DNA of 52,446 nt from Gammaproteobacteria bacterium (GCA_017854775.1 JAFMHC010000009.1:1-52446), one strand, 5' to 3'. Numbered from the stretch's first letter, positions 1 to 9,965 are shown. Program-made: numbers and translations. The notes: a model not told the origin generated them from the letters alone.

Positions 1-243
1 ACACGTACCGCCTACGGAGAATCTGGTCGCTATAAAAAAGGGGCGGCAAAATTGGCAATCGCCGCCAATAGGCCGATAATCCCAATAGCTCATGACGCTG
101 GTAAGTACTGGTCACGCGATAGTTTATGGATTAAATCGGGCACTATTCGCTGCATCTTTGGTCCGGCGATTAGCGTTGAAGGTAAAACTGATACTCAGGT
201 TACCGCTGAAATTCAGGCATGGATTGAATCCCAAGCTTTATAG
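1..243 (+). CDS. 1-acyl-sn-glycerol-3-phosphate acyltransferase (PlsC family), 3' part
   Basis: The frame is open from base 1 to the TAG at 241-243, so the 5' end of the gene lies outside the window. The visible 80 residues begin TRTAYGESGRYKKGAAKLA, which matches the stretch right after the EGTR substrate-binding block of PlsC-type acyltransferases, followed by the hydrophobic strand with PIIPIAHDAG and a C-terminal segment ending in IQAWIESQAL. The family transfers an acyl chain to lysophosphatidic acid at the inner membrane. The catalytic HX4D block is not in the window, so activity cannot be checked. A TTG at 52 could be mistaken for a start, but conservation upstream of it argues against this. 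The paralogue cannot be assigned. Confidence 0.8.
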   Translation, partial: TRTAYGESGRYKKGAAKLAIAANRPIIPIAHDAGKYWSRDSLWIKSGTIRCIFGPAISVEGKTDTQVTAEIQAWIESQAL

Positions 244-348
244 CCGGAAAACTTATCCCATGCTATAACTGGCTCATGTAATAACTGACTAGGAAATACA
301 ACGCAGTAAACTCCAAGACATAAATAGACACAAGGAGCCATCAAACAC

Positions 349-1551
349 ATGGGCCAAACAACATCATCGCCAAACCCAATGGCGCAAGACACCAGCAGTG
401 TCGCTGACAGCGGCTCATCCGATGCGGCCACCGCGGTCGCCACGGATATTGGCAATCAGGTGCCTACCTTTGTCGACCTATTACCCGAACAAGCCAAGCC
501 ATATTGGTTGCTGGTTCAACAGTACCCGATCCTCGAAGCGCTAATTATATTCATAATATTTTGGGCCTCAGCGTCGTTCATACGCCTTTATGCATTGAAC
601 TTAATTCAAAAGTTAACCAGCAAAACCAATACTGAGTTAGACGATCAAATAATTGCCGAGCTACGTGATCCAATTTTCAATACGGTGTTGTGGTTTGGCT
701 TAATCGTCGCAACCAAATCAACTGGCTACGTAGACGGCCTAGCCGCCTACATCAGCCCCATCGCATTGTCGATGATCGTGCTTACCTGGACCAGAGCCGC
801 GCTAAGCGTAAGCGGCAAACTGATCGTTGTTATGTCACGTGACGATTCGCGCTTCAAAAAGATGGATGTTCGCACCGAACCATTATTGATCATCAGCAGT
901 AAGATAATGCTGATGATCATGTGTGCTTATTTGGTACTAATGATTTGGGGTATCAACCCAGTCGGCCTACTTGCATCGGCCGGAATTGTCGGTATCGCGG
1001 TAGGTTTCGCTGCCAAAGACACGCTGGCAAATTTATTTTCAGGGGTATTCATTCTCGCTGACCGCCCCTATAAGCTTGGCGACTACGTCAACTTAGACTC
1101 GGGTGAGCGTGGCAAAGTGACTCATATCGGCATTCGCAGTACTCGATTACTCACTCGGGATGATATCGAAGTGACCATTCCGAACGGTGTCATCGGCAAC
1201 GAAAAAATCGTCAACGAAAACGGCGGCTCCGGCCACTCCATGCGTATTCGTCTTGATCTTCAGTGCGCCTATGAAGCCGACTTGGAGCACGTAGAAGAGG
1301 TGTTAATGGCGATGATCAACACACACCAAGAAATCAAAAAGTACCCCAGTCCGAGAGTCCGCTACAGAGGCTTTGGTGACAGCGGCATTAACCTGCAGCT
1401 AATGGGTTGGATTGACGAACCGCAAGATCGTGGTCGCATCTCGCACATGCTCTACAAAGACATTCACGCAACCTTTCGTAAGCACAATATTGAAATCCCT
1501 TACCCTAAACGCGAACTGACTATTGTCAGTCACGCAGAGCAAGGGAAATAA
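349..1551 (+). CDS. MscS-family small-conductance mechanosensitive channel
   Basis: 400 residues, longer than E. coli MscS (286), with an extra Ser/Thr/Ala-rich N-terminus before the membrane segments. Several hydrophobic segments lead to the pore-lining TM3, recognisable by its Gly/Ala-rich helix (GLLASAGIVGIAVGFAAKD, then LANLFSGVFILADRPYKLGD). A beta domain (GERGKVTHIGIRSTRLLTRD, then IPNG) and a cytosolic C-terminal domain follow, as in canonical MscS. It should open under membrane tension and protect against hypo-osmotic shock. The ATG at 349 has an AAGGAG-type ribosome binding site at 332-337. The gene ends in tandem stops (TAA TAG) and faces gshA convergently. Confident for the family; the physiological role is inferred. 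Confidence 0.93.
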   Translation: MGQTTSSPNPMAQDTSSVADSGSSDAATAVATDIGNQVPTFVDLLPEQAKPYWLLVQQYPILEALIIFIIFWASASFIRLYALNLIQKLTSKTNTELDDQIIAELRDPIFNTVLWFGLIVATKSTGYVDGLAAYISPIALSMIVLTWTRAALSVSGKLIVVMSRDDSRFKKMDVRTEPLLIISSKIMLMIMCAYLVLMIWGINPVGLLASAGIVGIAVGFAAKDTLANLFSGVFILADRPYKLGDYVNLDSGERGKVTHIGIRSTRLLTRDDIEVTIPNGVIGNEKIVNENGGSGHSMRIRLDLQCAYEADLEHVEEVLMAMINTHQEIKKYPSPRVRYRGFGDSGINLQLMGWIDEPQDRGRISHMLYKDIHATFRKHNIEIPYPKRELTIVSHAEQGK

Positions 1552-1590
1552 TAGTTCAGATGCAGACTAAGCCTAAAATGCTAAGTCAGA

Positions 1591-1618
1591 AGTGCTAAAC
1601 CGGAAGCACTAAACCGAA
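1591..1618. repeat. 14-bp imperfect tandem duplication in the spacer between mscS and gshA
   Basis: Two adjacent copies, 1591-1604 (agtgctaaaccgga) and 1605-1618 (agcactaaaccgaa). The starts of the two copies (AGTGCT and AGCACT) are also complementary and could form a small hairpin, but no T-run follows, so this is not called a terminator. Confidence 0.6.
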
Positions 1619-1632
1619 TAGAGCAACTATCA

Positions 1633-3210
1633 TCAGCGTTTAATGTACTCCGCCAGATAATCGTCAAAACTTAGGGTGTCGCCCGCTTCAATCTGCTGTT
1701 GCTGCTCGACCGACTGCTTTGCGATTACCGATAACTCCTCTTGAAACGAGGTATTTTTATCTAGGCTAGCGAAATGTGTCTGATGCTTGTTAGCTTGCTC
1801 ACTGATGATGTCTATAAACTCATTACCGGCCTCAACTAACTCCATCATTTGCCCAGAAGGTGTCAAGCTTGGCTCGTCTACTTTCGCTTGTTGAGCGTAA
1901 ACCGCCGAGCTGTATTCGAAGCTGTCGTGCGCTTTATCCAATAATTTAGCCGTTTCCATTATGTCGCTGATCAATTCGGTCGCCGCGACCTTGAATGGCA
2001 CGGACTCACCGCCATGCTGCAAGGTTAGGCTTGGGTCACGACCTCGTAGTATTACATTACCTTGATTGGCTCGAATTTCAGGGCAGCTTGTGTGGCTTAC
2101 TTCAGGGCATTGCGAAAACAGGCAATATAGAAGGAAGGCATCCATAAAACGGATCTGCTGTGCGCTAACACCTTCGGCGATAAACGGGTTTAGATCTAAT
2201 ATGCGCACTTCAATATATTCGACACCGCGGTCACGCAAGGCCGCTATTGGCTTCTCACCCGATTGCGTTACTCGTTTAGGCCTAATATCGCTGTAGTACT
2301 CATTTTCAATTTGTAAAACATTGGTGTTCAATTGGCGATACTGCCCATCTACTTTGACGCCAATATCTTCGTATGCTTTGTACTTATGGGTCATCGCCTC
2401 TGATAAGGTAGTAACATAATCGTCAAGCGAGCCATAAGAGACATGCAACTCTTCTTGCGCCGAATTTTGATAACCCAAGTCGCTCATTCGCAGCGAAGTC
2501 GCATACGGTAAACCGTAGGTGTTTTCGAGCAAAGGGTCAAGACCGTGCTCATCTTGCGATAGACCTGCCAAAAAAGATTTATCCAATACCGGTGACGCAC
2601 CGAATAGGTAATGCAAGATCCAAGAGTAACGGCGAAAATTTCGTATCAAGGAAAAATATTGTGCGGATTTAAAACTTTGTAACGCCTGGTCGGATTGAGG
2701 GTTTTGTTTTTTTTGGTACGCCTGCCAAAACGTATCCGGCAATGAGAAGTTATAATGCACTCCAGCGATGGATTGCATTATACGACCGTAACGAACTCCT
2801 AAGCCTTGCCGATAGACATGTTTAAGTGTGCCAACATTTGAGCTGCCGTAAACGGCGATCGGAATGCTCTCATCACCCTCGAGCTGACACGGCATACTGG
2901 CTGGCCAGATTCGTTCTGGCCCAATCTTGCTCGAGGTAAAGGTGTGTAAATCACTCAAATACTCAATTGTTGCTTCAACATCGTTGAGCACCGGAGTTAT
3001 AAACTCCAGCAATGCCTCTGAATAATCAGTGGTAATACTCGGGTGTGTCAGTGTTGAGCCTAAGGCCGGTTGATGCACCGTCTGAGCGATATGAGATTCA
3101 GTAGTGACACGTAAACCCTCTTTTTCGACACCTCGGACAATGCCAGACAAGGTGCTGGCGAGCTCGTCATCAACAAGAGACAAGGTAGAAGTGCATTCTG
3201 AATTGACCAT
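1633..3210 (-). CDS. gshA: Glutamate-cysteine ligase (E. coli type)
   Basis: Catalyses ATP-dependent joining of L-glutamate and L-cysteine, the first step of glutathione synthesis. The N-terminal region GIVRGVEKEGLRV, then ITTDYSEALLEFITPV and ERIWPASMPC, aligns block by block with E. coli GshA, as does GVEYIEVRILDLNPF in the second half. With the ATG at 3210 the protein is 525 aa, close to the family's 518, and the GIVRG block falls at residue 23 as expected. The frame stays open to a TTG at 3267, but the extra 19 residues have no counterpart, so 3210 is preferred although no strong ribosome binding site is visible. It is a single-gene unit convergent with mscS. ggt lies about 5 kb away. Confidence 0.95.
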   Translation of the reverse strand: MVNSECTSTLSLVDDELASTLSGIVRGVEKEGLRVTTESHIAQTVHQPALGSTLTHPSITTDYSEALLEFITPVLNDVEATIEYLSDLHTFTSSKIGPERIWPASMPCQLEGDESIPIAVYGSSNVGTLKHVYRQGLGVRYGRIMQSIAGVHYNFSLPDTFWQAYQKKQNPQSDQALQSFKSAQYFSLIRNFRRYSWILHYLFGASPVLDKSFLAGLSQDEHGLDPLLENTYGLPYATSLRMSDLGYQNSAQEELHVSYGSLDDYVTTLSEAMTHKYKAYEDIGVKVDGQYRQLNTNVLQIENEYYSDIRPKRVTQSGEKPIAALRDRGVEYIEVRILDLNPFIAEGVSAQQIRFMDAFLLYCLFSQCPEVSHTSCPEIRANQGNVILRGRDPSLTLQHGGESVPFKVAATELISDIMETAKLLDKAHDSFEYSSAVYAQQAKVDEPSLTPSGQMMELVEAGNEFIDIISEQANKHQTHFASLDKNTSFQEELSVIAKQSVEQQQQIEAGDTLSFDDYLAEYIKR

Positions 3211-3443
3211 AATAATTTTTACGTTTGCTGCGGTTAGGTGTTCATTGTACTGAACATTGACACTCAATACTGTGACGAATTATGTTCGACTATTTGCGGC
3301 TTAGGCTGATCACTTACTTTCACATCAAAACGAGCAATCCGTGCGGCGCTTTAATCTCAGGCAGTCGTATGTAGCTGTGTTCACCACCCTGCTAGATGAA
3401 TCCAACTTTCGTCTCAACCAAGCCTACTTAGTGACTCTTACCA

Positions 3444-4268
3444 TCAACTCAAGTCATTATTCTTAGCCATTTTGGCGTATTGTCGGGCGGCTATTTTCAA
3501 TAACGAATTGGGGAAGTACCGCTTCAGCCATAATGCGTTCATCTCAAAGCCTTTACCAACACTGATTTCTGGCTTTCGACTCTTAAAGCCTTTAACTATA
3601 ACTTTGGCACATTCGCTGACATCCATACCGCCACGAATTTCGGTATCTTCTCGGCCGTAAGCAGAGCCGTCACCTGAAAGCGCATTGCTTGAGATCGGAG
3701 TGCGTATGTAGCCTGGGGTGATTGTGGTGACCTTTATATTTTGATGATCAACTTCGGTACGCAAAGCGTCAAAGAAACCCATCATCGCGTGCTTGGCGGC
3801 ACAATAACCTGTTCGAAAAGGCACGCCTACTTTGCCAGAAATAGAAGAGGTAACCACTAAGTGACCGCTACCCTGTTCAATCATGCTGGGTAAGACCGCC
3901 TTGGTTAATGCTATTTGGCCGAATACATCAACCTCAAAGATAGTTCGGTAGGTCTCCATATTGGTGTTCAAACAACTTGAACGCTGGGTAATGCCGGCGT
4001 TGTTTATTAGCATGTCTATACGTCCACCCCATGCTTTGGCTAGCTCGACTTTGTCGGCTAAACTAGCCTCGTCGGTAATATCCATTGGCAGCACAAGGCT
4101 ATTGTCACGGCCAGATACCGCATCGCATTTTGCTTTCACTAACCGCAGACTATCTTCGCCGCGAGCCGATAAAATCAGACGGGCACCCTCAGCGGCAAAC
4201 TCCAACGCTAAGGCCTCGCCGATTCCGGATGACGCTCCTGTAATCCAAACTACTTGATTGTTAAACAT
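3444..4268 (-). CDS. Short-chain dehydrogenase/reductase (SDR) family protein
   Basis: 274 residues with the classical SDR layout: the Rossmann nucleotide-binding motif TGASSGIG near the N-terminus, NNAG after about 85 residues, the catalytic Ser in TSSISG, YCAAK with the catalytic Tyr and Lys, and PGYIRTP after the active site. A Lys/Arg-rich C-terminal tail with a hydrophobic stretch resembles DHRS7-like SDRs that bind membranes. The ATG at 4268 is chosen over a GTG at 4289 because AAAGAGA lies just upstream and the Rossmann strand then begins at the usual position. It sits 20 bp downstream of a small membrane-protein gene on the same strand, probably co-transcribed. The substrate cannot be predicted. 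Confidence 0.88.
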   Translation of the reverse strand: MFNNQVVWITGASSGIGEALALEFAAEGARLILSARGEDSLRLVKAKCDAVSGRDNSLVLPMDITDEASLADKVELAKAWGGRIDMLINNAGITQRSSCLNTNMETYRTIFEVDVFGQIALTKAVLPSMIEQGSGHLVVTSSISGKVGVPFRTGYCAAKHAMMGFFDALRTEVDHQNIKVTTITPGYIRTPISSNALSGDGSAYGREDTEIRGGMDVSECAKVIVKGFKSRKPEISVGKGFEMNALWLKRYFPNSLLKIAARQYAKMAKNNDLS

Positions 4269-4288
4269 TATATTCTCTTTTGTTATCA

Positions 4289-4618
4289 CTAACGTGACTC
4301 GGGCTCGTCCGAGTTGTGTTTACCCTGATCGGGTTGATCTGGATTAGGCTGATCCGAATTGAACTCCTCGAGTTCTGCCTCAAGCGGCTCACCGCGGCGT
4401 AGCTCAACAACATAAGCGCCGAGCAAACTGGCAACAAAAACAATCGGTAGGCCAAAGATCAAGGTAAAACCCCAGCTCTCTTGCGCCTCAGTATCAGCAA
4501 GTGTGGTGACCACAAATAAAGCCATCGAAAGCAACACCGCTACTAGCCATTTATTGCTTAGCAAATAAGTAACCAGCCCAATAAGAAAGGCTATGATGAA
4601 GAGAATCGCAAATATCAT
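4289..4618 (-). CDS. Small membrane protein of unknown function
   Basis: 109 residues, not recognised. Three hydrophobic segments are visible (about residues 1-20, 26-45 and 50-70). They are followed by a charged linker (ELRRGEPLEAELEEF) and a low-complexity polar tail rich in Asp, Pro, Asn and Gln (SDQPNPDQPDQG). The tail is encoded by short imperfect repeats of a GATC-containing unit, suggesting slippage-driven length change. It lies directly upstream of the SDR gene and may be translated with it. The start at 4618 is the ATG that gives a complete first membrane segment. Confidence 0.6.
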   Translation of the reverse strand: MIFAILFIIAFLIGLVTYLLSNKWLVAVLLSMALFVVTTLADTEAQESWGFTLIFGLPIVFVASLLGAYVVELRRGEPLEAELEEFNSDQPNPDQPDQGKHNSDEPESR

Positions 4619-4729
4619 ATACGCACTAACCGATTCGGTTTAGTTGATGGTTGATGGCTGGAGTGAGGTCATGCCGAAGCGCTGCCCGATTGTTCAAACT
4701 GACTAATGTCATTTACATGATTGCTGAGA

Positions 4730-6070
4730 CTACAATATATAGCGAGCGTAATCTTCATTCTCGACTAACTCATCAAGGTGCTCATTAACGTAAGCCTGAT
4801 CAATCGTAACCGATTCACCAGAGCGGTCACTTGCCTCAAACGAAATTTTCTCGAGCAATCGTTCTAGCATTGTATGTAGCCGCCGCGCACCAATATTTTC
4901 AGTGCTCTCGTTTACTTGCCAAGCCAATTCAGCGATTCGACGTATGCCGTTTTCGGTGAACTCTAGTTTCACCCCCTCAGTCGCTAATAAAGCATCATAC
5001 TGCTCGGTCAGGGAGGCGTCAGGCTCAGTTAAAATCCGAGTAAAATCATCGACTGTTAATGCGGCAAGCTCTACTCGAATAGGCATCCGGCCTTGTAATT
5101 CAGGAATTAAATCAGACGGTTTAGATAACTGAAAAGCGCCCGAGCCAATAAACAAAATATGATCAGTTTTTATCATGCCGTGCTTGGTCGAAATAGTGCT
5201 GCCCTCAATCAACGGCAACAAGTCTCTTTGCACGCCTTCGCGCGAGACATCGGCGCTTTTACCACCTTCTGAACGACCAATAATTTTATCTATTTCATCG
5301 ATAAAAACAATGCCGTGATTTTCTAAGCGTTGGATCGCATTAAGCTTGATGTCGTCTTCGTTTACTAATTTGCTAGCCTCTTCTTCAATCAGTACTTTTA
5401 GCGCTTCTTTAACACTCATCTTACGGCTTTGCTTTTTATCGCCACCCATGTTTTTCATCATGCCTTGCAACTGACTGGTTAGCTCTTCCATGCCTTGTGG
5501 TCCAAACAGCTCGACTCCGCCAATTTGAGCTGAGACCTCTACTTCAATTTCTTTGTCATCCAATCTGCCTTCACGTAATTTTTTACGAAAGCTTTGCCTC
5601 GCAGCACCATCTTTGCTCTCCGACGAGTCCGGCTTAAAACCGACGTCACGTGCAGGTGGTACTAAAATATCGAGCACTCGTTCCTCGGCCGCGTCTTCAG
5701 CGCGAACCTGCATTTTTTTCATTTCGGTTTCGCGTTGACCTTTGATCGCTATATCCGCCAAGTCGCGAATAATTGAATCAACCTCGCGGCCGACATAGCC
5801 AACTTCGGTGAACTTAGTTGCTTCCACTTTGATGAACGGAGCATCGGCAAGATTTGCCAGACGTCGAGCAATTTCAGTTTTACCAACTCCGGTCGGTCCA
5901 ATCATTAAGATATTCTTAGGTGTGATTTCGGCCCGCAAGCTGTCATCAGAAACCTGTGATCGGCGCCAGCGATTACGTAAGGCAATCGCCACCGCGCGCT
6001 TAGCATCGCCTTGGCCAATAATATGATTATCGAGTTCTTGCACAATCTCTCTTGGGGTCATTTCACTCAT
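4730..6070 (-). CDS. hslU: ATP-dependent protease ATPase subunit HslU
   Basis: AAA+ unfoldase of the HslVU (ClpYQ) protease, feeding proteins into the HslV chamber. The 446 residues begin [20 protein letters not shown], nearly the same as E. coli HslU. Walker A GPTGVGKT is at about residues 58-65 and Walker B gives [11 protein letters not shown]. The variable I-domain lies between them, and the C-terminus EDYARYIL is the tail that docks into HslV. The gene overlaps the end of hslV by 8 bp (6063-6070), which implies translational coupling in the usual hslV-hslU order. Confidence 0.98.
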   Translation of the reverse strand: MSEMTPREIVQELDNHIIGQGDAKRAVAIALRNRWRRSQVSDDSLRAEITPKNILMIGPTGVGKTEIARRLANLADAPFIKVEATKFTEVGYVGREVDSIIRDLADIAIKGQRETEMKKMQVRAEDAAEERVLDILVPPARDVGFKPDSSESKDGAARQSFRKKLREGRLDDKEIEVEVSAQIGGVELFGPQGMEELTSQLQGMMKNMGGDKKQSRKMSVKEALKVLIEEEASKLVNEDDIKLNAIQRLENHGIVFIDEIDKIIGRSEGGKSADVSREGVQRDLLPLIEGSTISTKHGMIKTDHILFIGSGAFQLSKPSDLIPELQGRMPIRVELAALTVDDFTRILTEPDASLTEQYDALLATEGVKLEFTENGIRRIAELAWQVNESTENIGARRLHTMLERLLEKISFEASDRSGESVTIDQAYVNEHLDELVENEDYARYIL

Positions 6071-6596
6071 TTGAGAACTCCAGCTCTTCTATAGTCAGGC
6101 TATGATTGGTAAACACACAAATATCAGCGGCGATATTGAGCGACTTCTCAACGATATCTTTAGCACCTAATTCAGTATTTTCAGCAAGTGCGCGGGCAGC
6201 AGCTTCAGCATAAGCCCCACCCGAACCGATCGCCATGATGCCAGCTTCTGGCTCTATGATATCGCCGGTACCGGAAATAATATACGACGCATCTTTATCG
6301 GCCACGCACAGCAGCGCTTCGAGTTTGCGCAGCATTCTGTCGGTACGCCACTCTTTGGCCAGCTCGACCGCCGCCTTAGTCAAAATACCCTGGTGTTTGG
6401 CCAACTTGGCATCAAACAGCTCAAAAAGCGTAAACGCATCGGCAGTACTACCAGCGAATCCGGCGATCACTTGACCTTTGTATAAGCGACGAACTTTGCG
6501 CGCGTTGCCCTTCATCACGGTATTACCGAGTGAGACTTGACCGTCGCCGCCAATAACCACTTGGTTATCACGGCGCACAGAAAGAATAGTAGTCAT
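6063..6596 (-). CDS. hslV: ATP-dependent protease proteolytic subunit HslV
   Basis: Threonine peptidase of the HslVU complex. The 177 residues start [20 protein letters not shown]. Removal of Met exposes Thr2, the catalytic nucleophile, and [15 protein letters not shown] and [12 protein letters not shown] are conserved family blocks. The length is normal (E. coli 176). It is the first gene of hslVU. The 126-bp spacer before it, shared with the ggt 3' end, carries a plausible sigma-32 promoter. Confidence 0.98.
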   Translation of the reverse strand: MTTILSVRRDNQVVIGGDGQVSLGNTVMKGNARKVRRLYKGQVIAGFAGSTADAFTLFELFDAKLAKHQGILTKAAVELAKEWRTDRMLRKLEALLCVADKDASYIISGTGDIIEPEAGIMAIGSGGAYAEAAARALAENTELGAKDIVEKSLNIAADICVFTNHSLTIEELEFSNE

Positions 6597-6666
6597 TATG
6601 ACCCCTGTTAATATGGTTGTTTCGTCTGCTTTATCTATCGCGGCACTTTACCTACCGCTAAATAAC

Positions 6667-6696
6667 TAATGTTGCGGCGCTTTCGGCTGTTTCAAG
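6667..6696 (-). promoter_or_regulatory. Possible sigma-32 (heat shock) promoter of hslVU
   Basis: Read on the minus strand, CTTGAAA (6696-6690) matches the sigma-32 -35 consensus. After 15 bp, CAACATTA (6674-6667) partly matches the -10 consensus CCCCATNT. It lies about 70 bp before the hslV ATG, and hslVU is a classical heat-shock operon. The -35 box lies in a palindrome, GCTGTTT at 6686-6692 with AAACAGC at 6701-6707, so part of the signal could instead be a hairpin after ggt. Not proven. Confidence 0.45.
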
Positions 6697-6722
6697 CTTA
6701 AAACAGCTTTTATTGCGCTAGA

Positions 6723-8498
6723 CTAATCTAACTCCAGCAACTCAATAATGCCTTCACGGCGCGGATCAACCCCTCCTTCTAAGCGTCCGTCAGCATGCTG
6801 ATAGACAACACTCAAACCCGAATTTTCGCCAGCACTCTCATTTACTTCGTAGCCAAACTCTCGTAAGCCTGAGATTAACTCCGCTGACGCACGAGATTTT
6901 TCTATTCTGACTTTTCCTTTACGAGCCACCAGATTCGGCAGATCAATCGATTGCTGAGGGCTTAAGCCCCATTCCAATACTCCTACTAAGGTTTTCGCGG
7001 TATAAGCAATAATCGAGTTACCACCTGGCGAGCCACTGGCCATTAAAAATTCGCCATTTTCATCTAATACGATAGTCGGCGACATAGACGAGCGCGGGCG
7101 TTTATTAGCTACCACTTTGTTAGCAACAGCGTTGCCGGCTTTATCCACAGGGTTAAACGAAAAGTCGGTTAATTGGTTATTTAAAAACATACCACCCGCC
7201 ATTCGAGTACTGCCAAAAATACTTTCTACACTGGCGGTCATAGAGACGACATTGCCATCACCATCGACGACCACAAAATGCGTGGTGCCCGGTTGATCGT
7301 CAGTACCATCAACGCCATACGCAACCTTTTCAGTCGCCTGATACGCCCAGGGATTACCTGGCTTAAGGTCAGTGATCGCTTTGACTGGGCTAATTAATTT
7401 GGCCCTAGTAGCGAGGTAATCGGGGTTTAGCATTCCACTCAGCGGCACCTCGACATACTGATCGTCGGCCACATATTGATCGCGATCAGCATAGGCTAAC
7501 CGTTGAGCCTCAGCAAATAGCGCCCAGTTTTGCGGGTCGTTGGCACCCTCGGCAGTAAAGGCTGGGGCATTCTCAAGTAAGCCCATTATTTGCCCAATGG
7601 CAACCCAAGATGACGACGGTGGCGGTCCACACAATAGCTTTGTCTTGAACGGCGTACATAAGGCTTGCCGTTTTTGTGCCTTATAATTTTTTAAATCACT
7701 CAGACTCAAACTTCCTGCTCGTGGAGTCTGCGATGTCTGCTCGACGATTTTTTCGGCTAATGGCCCCTGATAAAATGCTTGCGGGTCGGCGGCGATTAAG
7801 CTCAGGGCGGCGGCGTAATCAGGGTTAGTGCGTAAATCACCGACGGCAAGCGGCTGGCCGTTTTCTTTAAAGAAATAACGATACGCATCAATCGGACCCT
7901 GATCGAGTGTAGCGGGTATATATTTGCCAAAACGGGCTATCATTCCCTGCAGCCGTGGCGACACTTCAAAGCCATCGGTAGCGAGCTGCTTAGCACGATC
8001 AAAATGTGGCCCCCAAGGAATTTTCCCATGATCTTGATGAGCCAATGACAGCATCGATACCATGCCCGGGACGCCAGTCGACAGGCCACTGTTCTTAGCA
8101 TTCAAATAGCCAATCGAGTTACCATCCTGATCAAGAAACATCTTTTCGGTCGCTAACGCTGGTGCTGTTTCACGGCCGTCATACACCGATACGACATTAC
8201 TAGCATTGTCAAAATGCGTCATGTAGCCGCCACCTCCTAAACCCGAACTCTGAGGTTCAACCAAACTCAAAACCGCTTCTATTGCGATAGCCGCATCAAC
8301 GGCGGAGCCGCCAGCACGCAAGATTTCAGCACCAGCTCTGCTGGCCAAAGGGTTAGCTGTGACTACCATAGCGGTGCTGCCGAGCTTGATCTGAGCTTGC
8401 TCTACTTTTGCACTCAACGCCTCCAGAGCTGTGGCGCTACAGGCGCCAACAGACAATGCCATTAATAGCGAAGTGAAAATTCGGGTTTGTTTTATCAT
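6723..8498 (-). CDS. ggt: Gamma-glutamyltransferase (gamma-glutamyltranspeptidase), lipoprotein-like
   Basis: Removes or transfers the gamma-glutamyl group of glutathione in the periplasm. The 591-residue precursor has a signal peptide ending in LSVGAC, a plausible lipobox with Cys20, so it may be membrane-anchored, unlike soluble E. coli Ggt. The autoprocessing site is in PGTTHFVVVD, and Thr405 should become the N-terminal nucleophile of the small subunit. The substrate-binding GSPGGNSI is present, as is NNQLTDFSF. The length fits the family. It is a single gene, divergent from the ABC1 kinase gene and upstream of hslVU on the same strand. Confidence 0.96.
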   Translation of the reverse strand: MIKQTRIFTSLLMALSVGACSATALEALSAKVEQAQIKLGSTAMVVTANPLASRAGAEILRAGGSAVDAAIAIEAVLSLVEPQSSGLGGGGYMTHFDNASNVVSVYDGRETAPALATEKMFLDQDGNSIGYLNAKNSGLSTGVPGMVSMLSLAHQDHGKIPWGPHFDRAKQLATDGFEVSPRLQGMIARFGKYIPATLDQGPIDAYRYFFKENGQPLAVGDLRTNPDYAAALSLIAADPQAFYQGPLAEKIVEQTSQTPRAGSLSLSDLKNYKAQKRQALCTPFKTKLLCGPPPSSSWVAIGQIMGLLENAPAFTAEGANDPQNWALFAEAQRLAYADRDQYVADDQYVEVPLSGMLNPDYLATRAKLISPVKAITDLKPGNPWAYQATEKVAYGVDGTDDQPGTTHFVVVDGDGNVVSMTASVESIFGSTRMAGGMFLNNQLTDFSFNPVDKAGNAVANKVVANKRPRSSMSPTIVLDENGEFLMASGSPGGNSIIAYTAKTLVGVLEWGLSPQQSIDLPNLVARKGKVRIEKSRASAELISGLREFGYEVNESAGENSGLSVVYQHADGRLEGGVDPRREGIIELLELD

Positions 8499-8633
8499 GT
8501 TACGTTCGTTTTAGTTATCATTTGTCAATCACAACAATTGTACTATTAAGTTTTCATCAACGATACATCACTCGTGAAGCGTTACAATGGGTATGTAGTT
8601 TTATTAACACACTGGCATAAAGCAACATCGGCT

Positions 8634-9965
8634 ATGAGTTCAAAAAAGAATCAAGAAAAATCGATACCGAAAACCCGTCTTGGGCGCTTTGGTCAAATTG
8701 CTCGCTTGGCCGGCGGTGTTGCCGCCGGAATGATTGGCGAAGGCGCCAAACAGCTAGGCCAAGGCAAGCGCCCAAAAGTCAGTGATTTACTACTAACCCC
8801 CGCCAATGCGCGTAAAGTAGCAAACCAGTTAGCAACCATGCGTGGCGCTGCGATGAAAGTCGGGCAACTACTGTCCATGGAAACCAGCGACTTTCTGCCG
8901 CCAGAGTTAGCCGACATATTAGCTCAATTACGCAACCGCGCCTTTATTATGCCGCGAGCTCAATTGATTGACTCGCTAGTTAAGGCTTATGGCGAAGATT
9001 GGCAAGCCAAGTTTCAGCACTTTGAATTTGAACCTCTAGCGGCCGCGTCAATAGGCCAAGTGCATCGCGCAGTAACATTGGACGGTCAAGATATCGTATT
9101 AAAAATTCAATACCCTGGTGTTGCCAAAAGCATCGACAGCGATGTCGATAACATAGCCACCTTGTTCAAGGTAACCAGAATACTGCCGAAACACATGGAC
9201 ATCACAGACCTTCTTAAAGATGCCAAACTGCAGTTACATGAAGAAGCAAACTATTTGCAAGAAGCCGATTACCTAGAAGCGTTTCGCAGCGCATTAGACG
9301 GTCAAAAAAATTATGTAATCCCAAAACACTACCCTGAACTAAGTACCGAACGAATACTAGCAATGGACTTTCTAAACGGTGAACCAATCGAGTCACTTGG
9401 CGAATTAGATCCGTCGCTGGTCGACAACTTAATGACCGCCATGTTCGAACTAACCTTTAAAGAGTTATTCGAATTACGCTTAATGCAGACTGACGCCAAT
9501 TTTGCTAATTATCTGTTCCAGCACGATACCCATAAAATTGCACTGTTAGATTTTGGCGCAAGCCGTCGATTTAGCAAACGTTTCGCGATCGACTATAAGC
9601 GTTTATTACGCGCCGTCGCAGCCGGTGACAGCGCAGCGATTGTGCTCGCCGCTGATAATCTTGGCTATAAAGCAAGTGAAGCAAGCACTGAATATCAAGA
9701 GTTTTTGGTGGCCGTATTCAGTATCGCATTGGAACCTTTTTCTAAACCTGGCTTATACGACTTTAAGACTGGGCAATTATCAGACAGGCTGTCACAACTT
9801 AGCCAAGACGGTTATAGCTTTAAAGAATTTTGGCAAACTCCGCCCACCGATATTCTTTATCTACATAGAAAGCTCGGTGGCATGTATATGCTAGCAACTC
9901 GACTAGGTGCACGCGTTAATACCCATGCCCTAGCGAGCCCGTACCTAGAAAAACTAGCGCTATAG
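8634..9965 (+). CDS. ABC1/ADCK (UbiB-like) atypical kinase family protein
   Basis: 443 residues. The family signature KxGQ (AAMKVGQLLSM) is at about residues 75-85. EPLAAASIGQVHRA carries the Ala-rich nucleotide-loop motif typical of COQ8/ADCK proteins. IVLKIQYPGV holds the ATP-binding Lys, and QTDANFANY with LLDFGASRRF holds the catalytic and metal-binding positions. Members support ubiquinone biosynthesis or related lipid metabolism. This one lacks obvious C-terminal membrane helices and looks closer to ADCK3/COQ8 than to E. coli UbiB, and it is not beside ubi genes. The ATG at 8634 is preferred; a GTG at 8574 would add 20 residues with no similarity. Confidence 0.88.
   Translation: MSSKKNQEKSIPKTRLGRFGQIARLAGGVAAGMIGEGAKQLGQGKRPKVSDLLLTPANARKVANQLATMRGAAMKVGQLLSMETSDFLPPELADILAQLRNRAFIMPRAQLIDSLVKAYGEDWQAKFQHFEFEPLAAASIGQVHRAVTLDGQDIVLKIQYPGVAKSIDSDVDNIATLFKVTRILPKHMDITDLLKDAKLQLHEEANYLQEADYLEAFRSALDGQKNYVIPKHYPELSTERILAMDFLNGEPIESLGELDPSLVDNLMTAMFELTFKELFELRLMQTDANFANYLFQHDTHKIALLDFGASRRFSKRFAIDYKRLLRAVAAGDSAAIVLAADNLGYKASEASTEYQEFLVAVFSIALEPFSKPGLYDFKTGQLSDRLSQLSQDGYSFKEFWQTPPTDILYLHRKLGGMYMLATRLGARVNTHALASPYLEKLAL

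Noticed and set aside
1551-1620. Hairpin AGTGCT/AGCACT as terminator of mscS
   Set aside because: No T-run follows and the complementarity comes from the tandem repeat.
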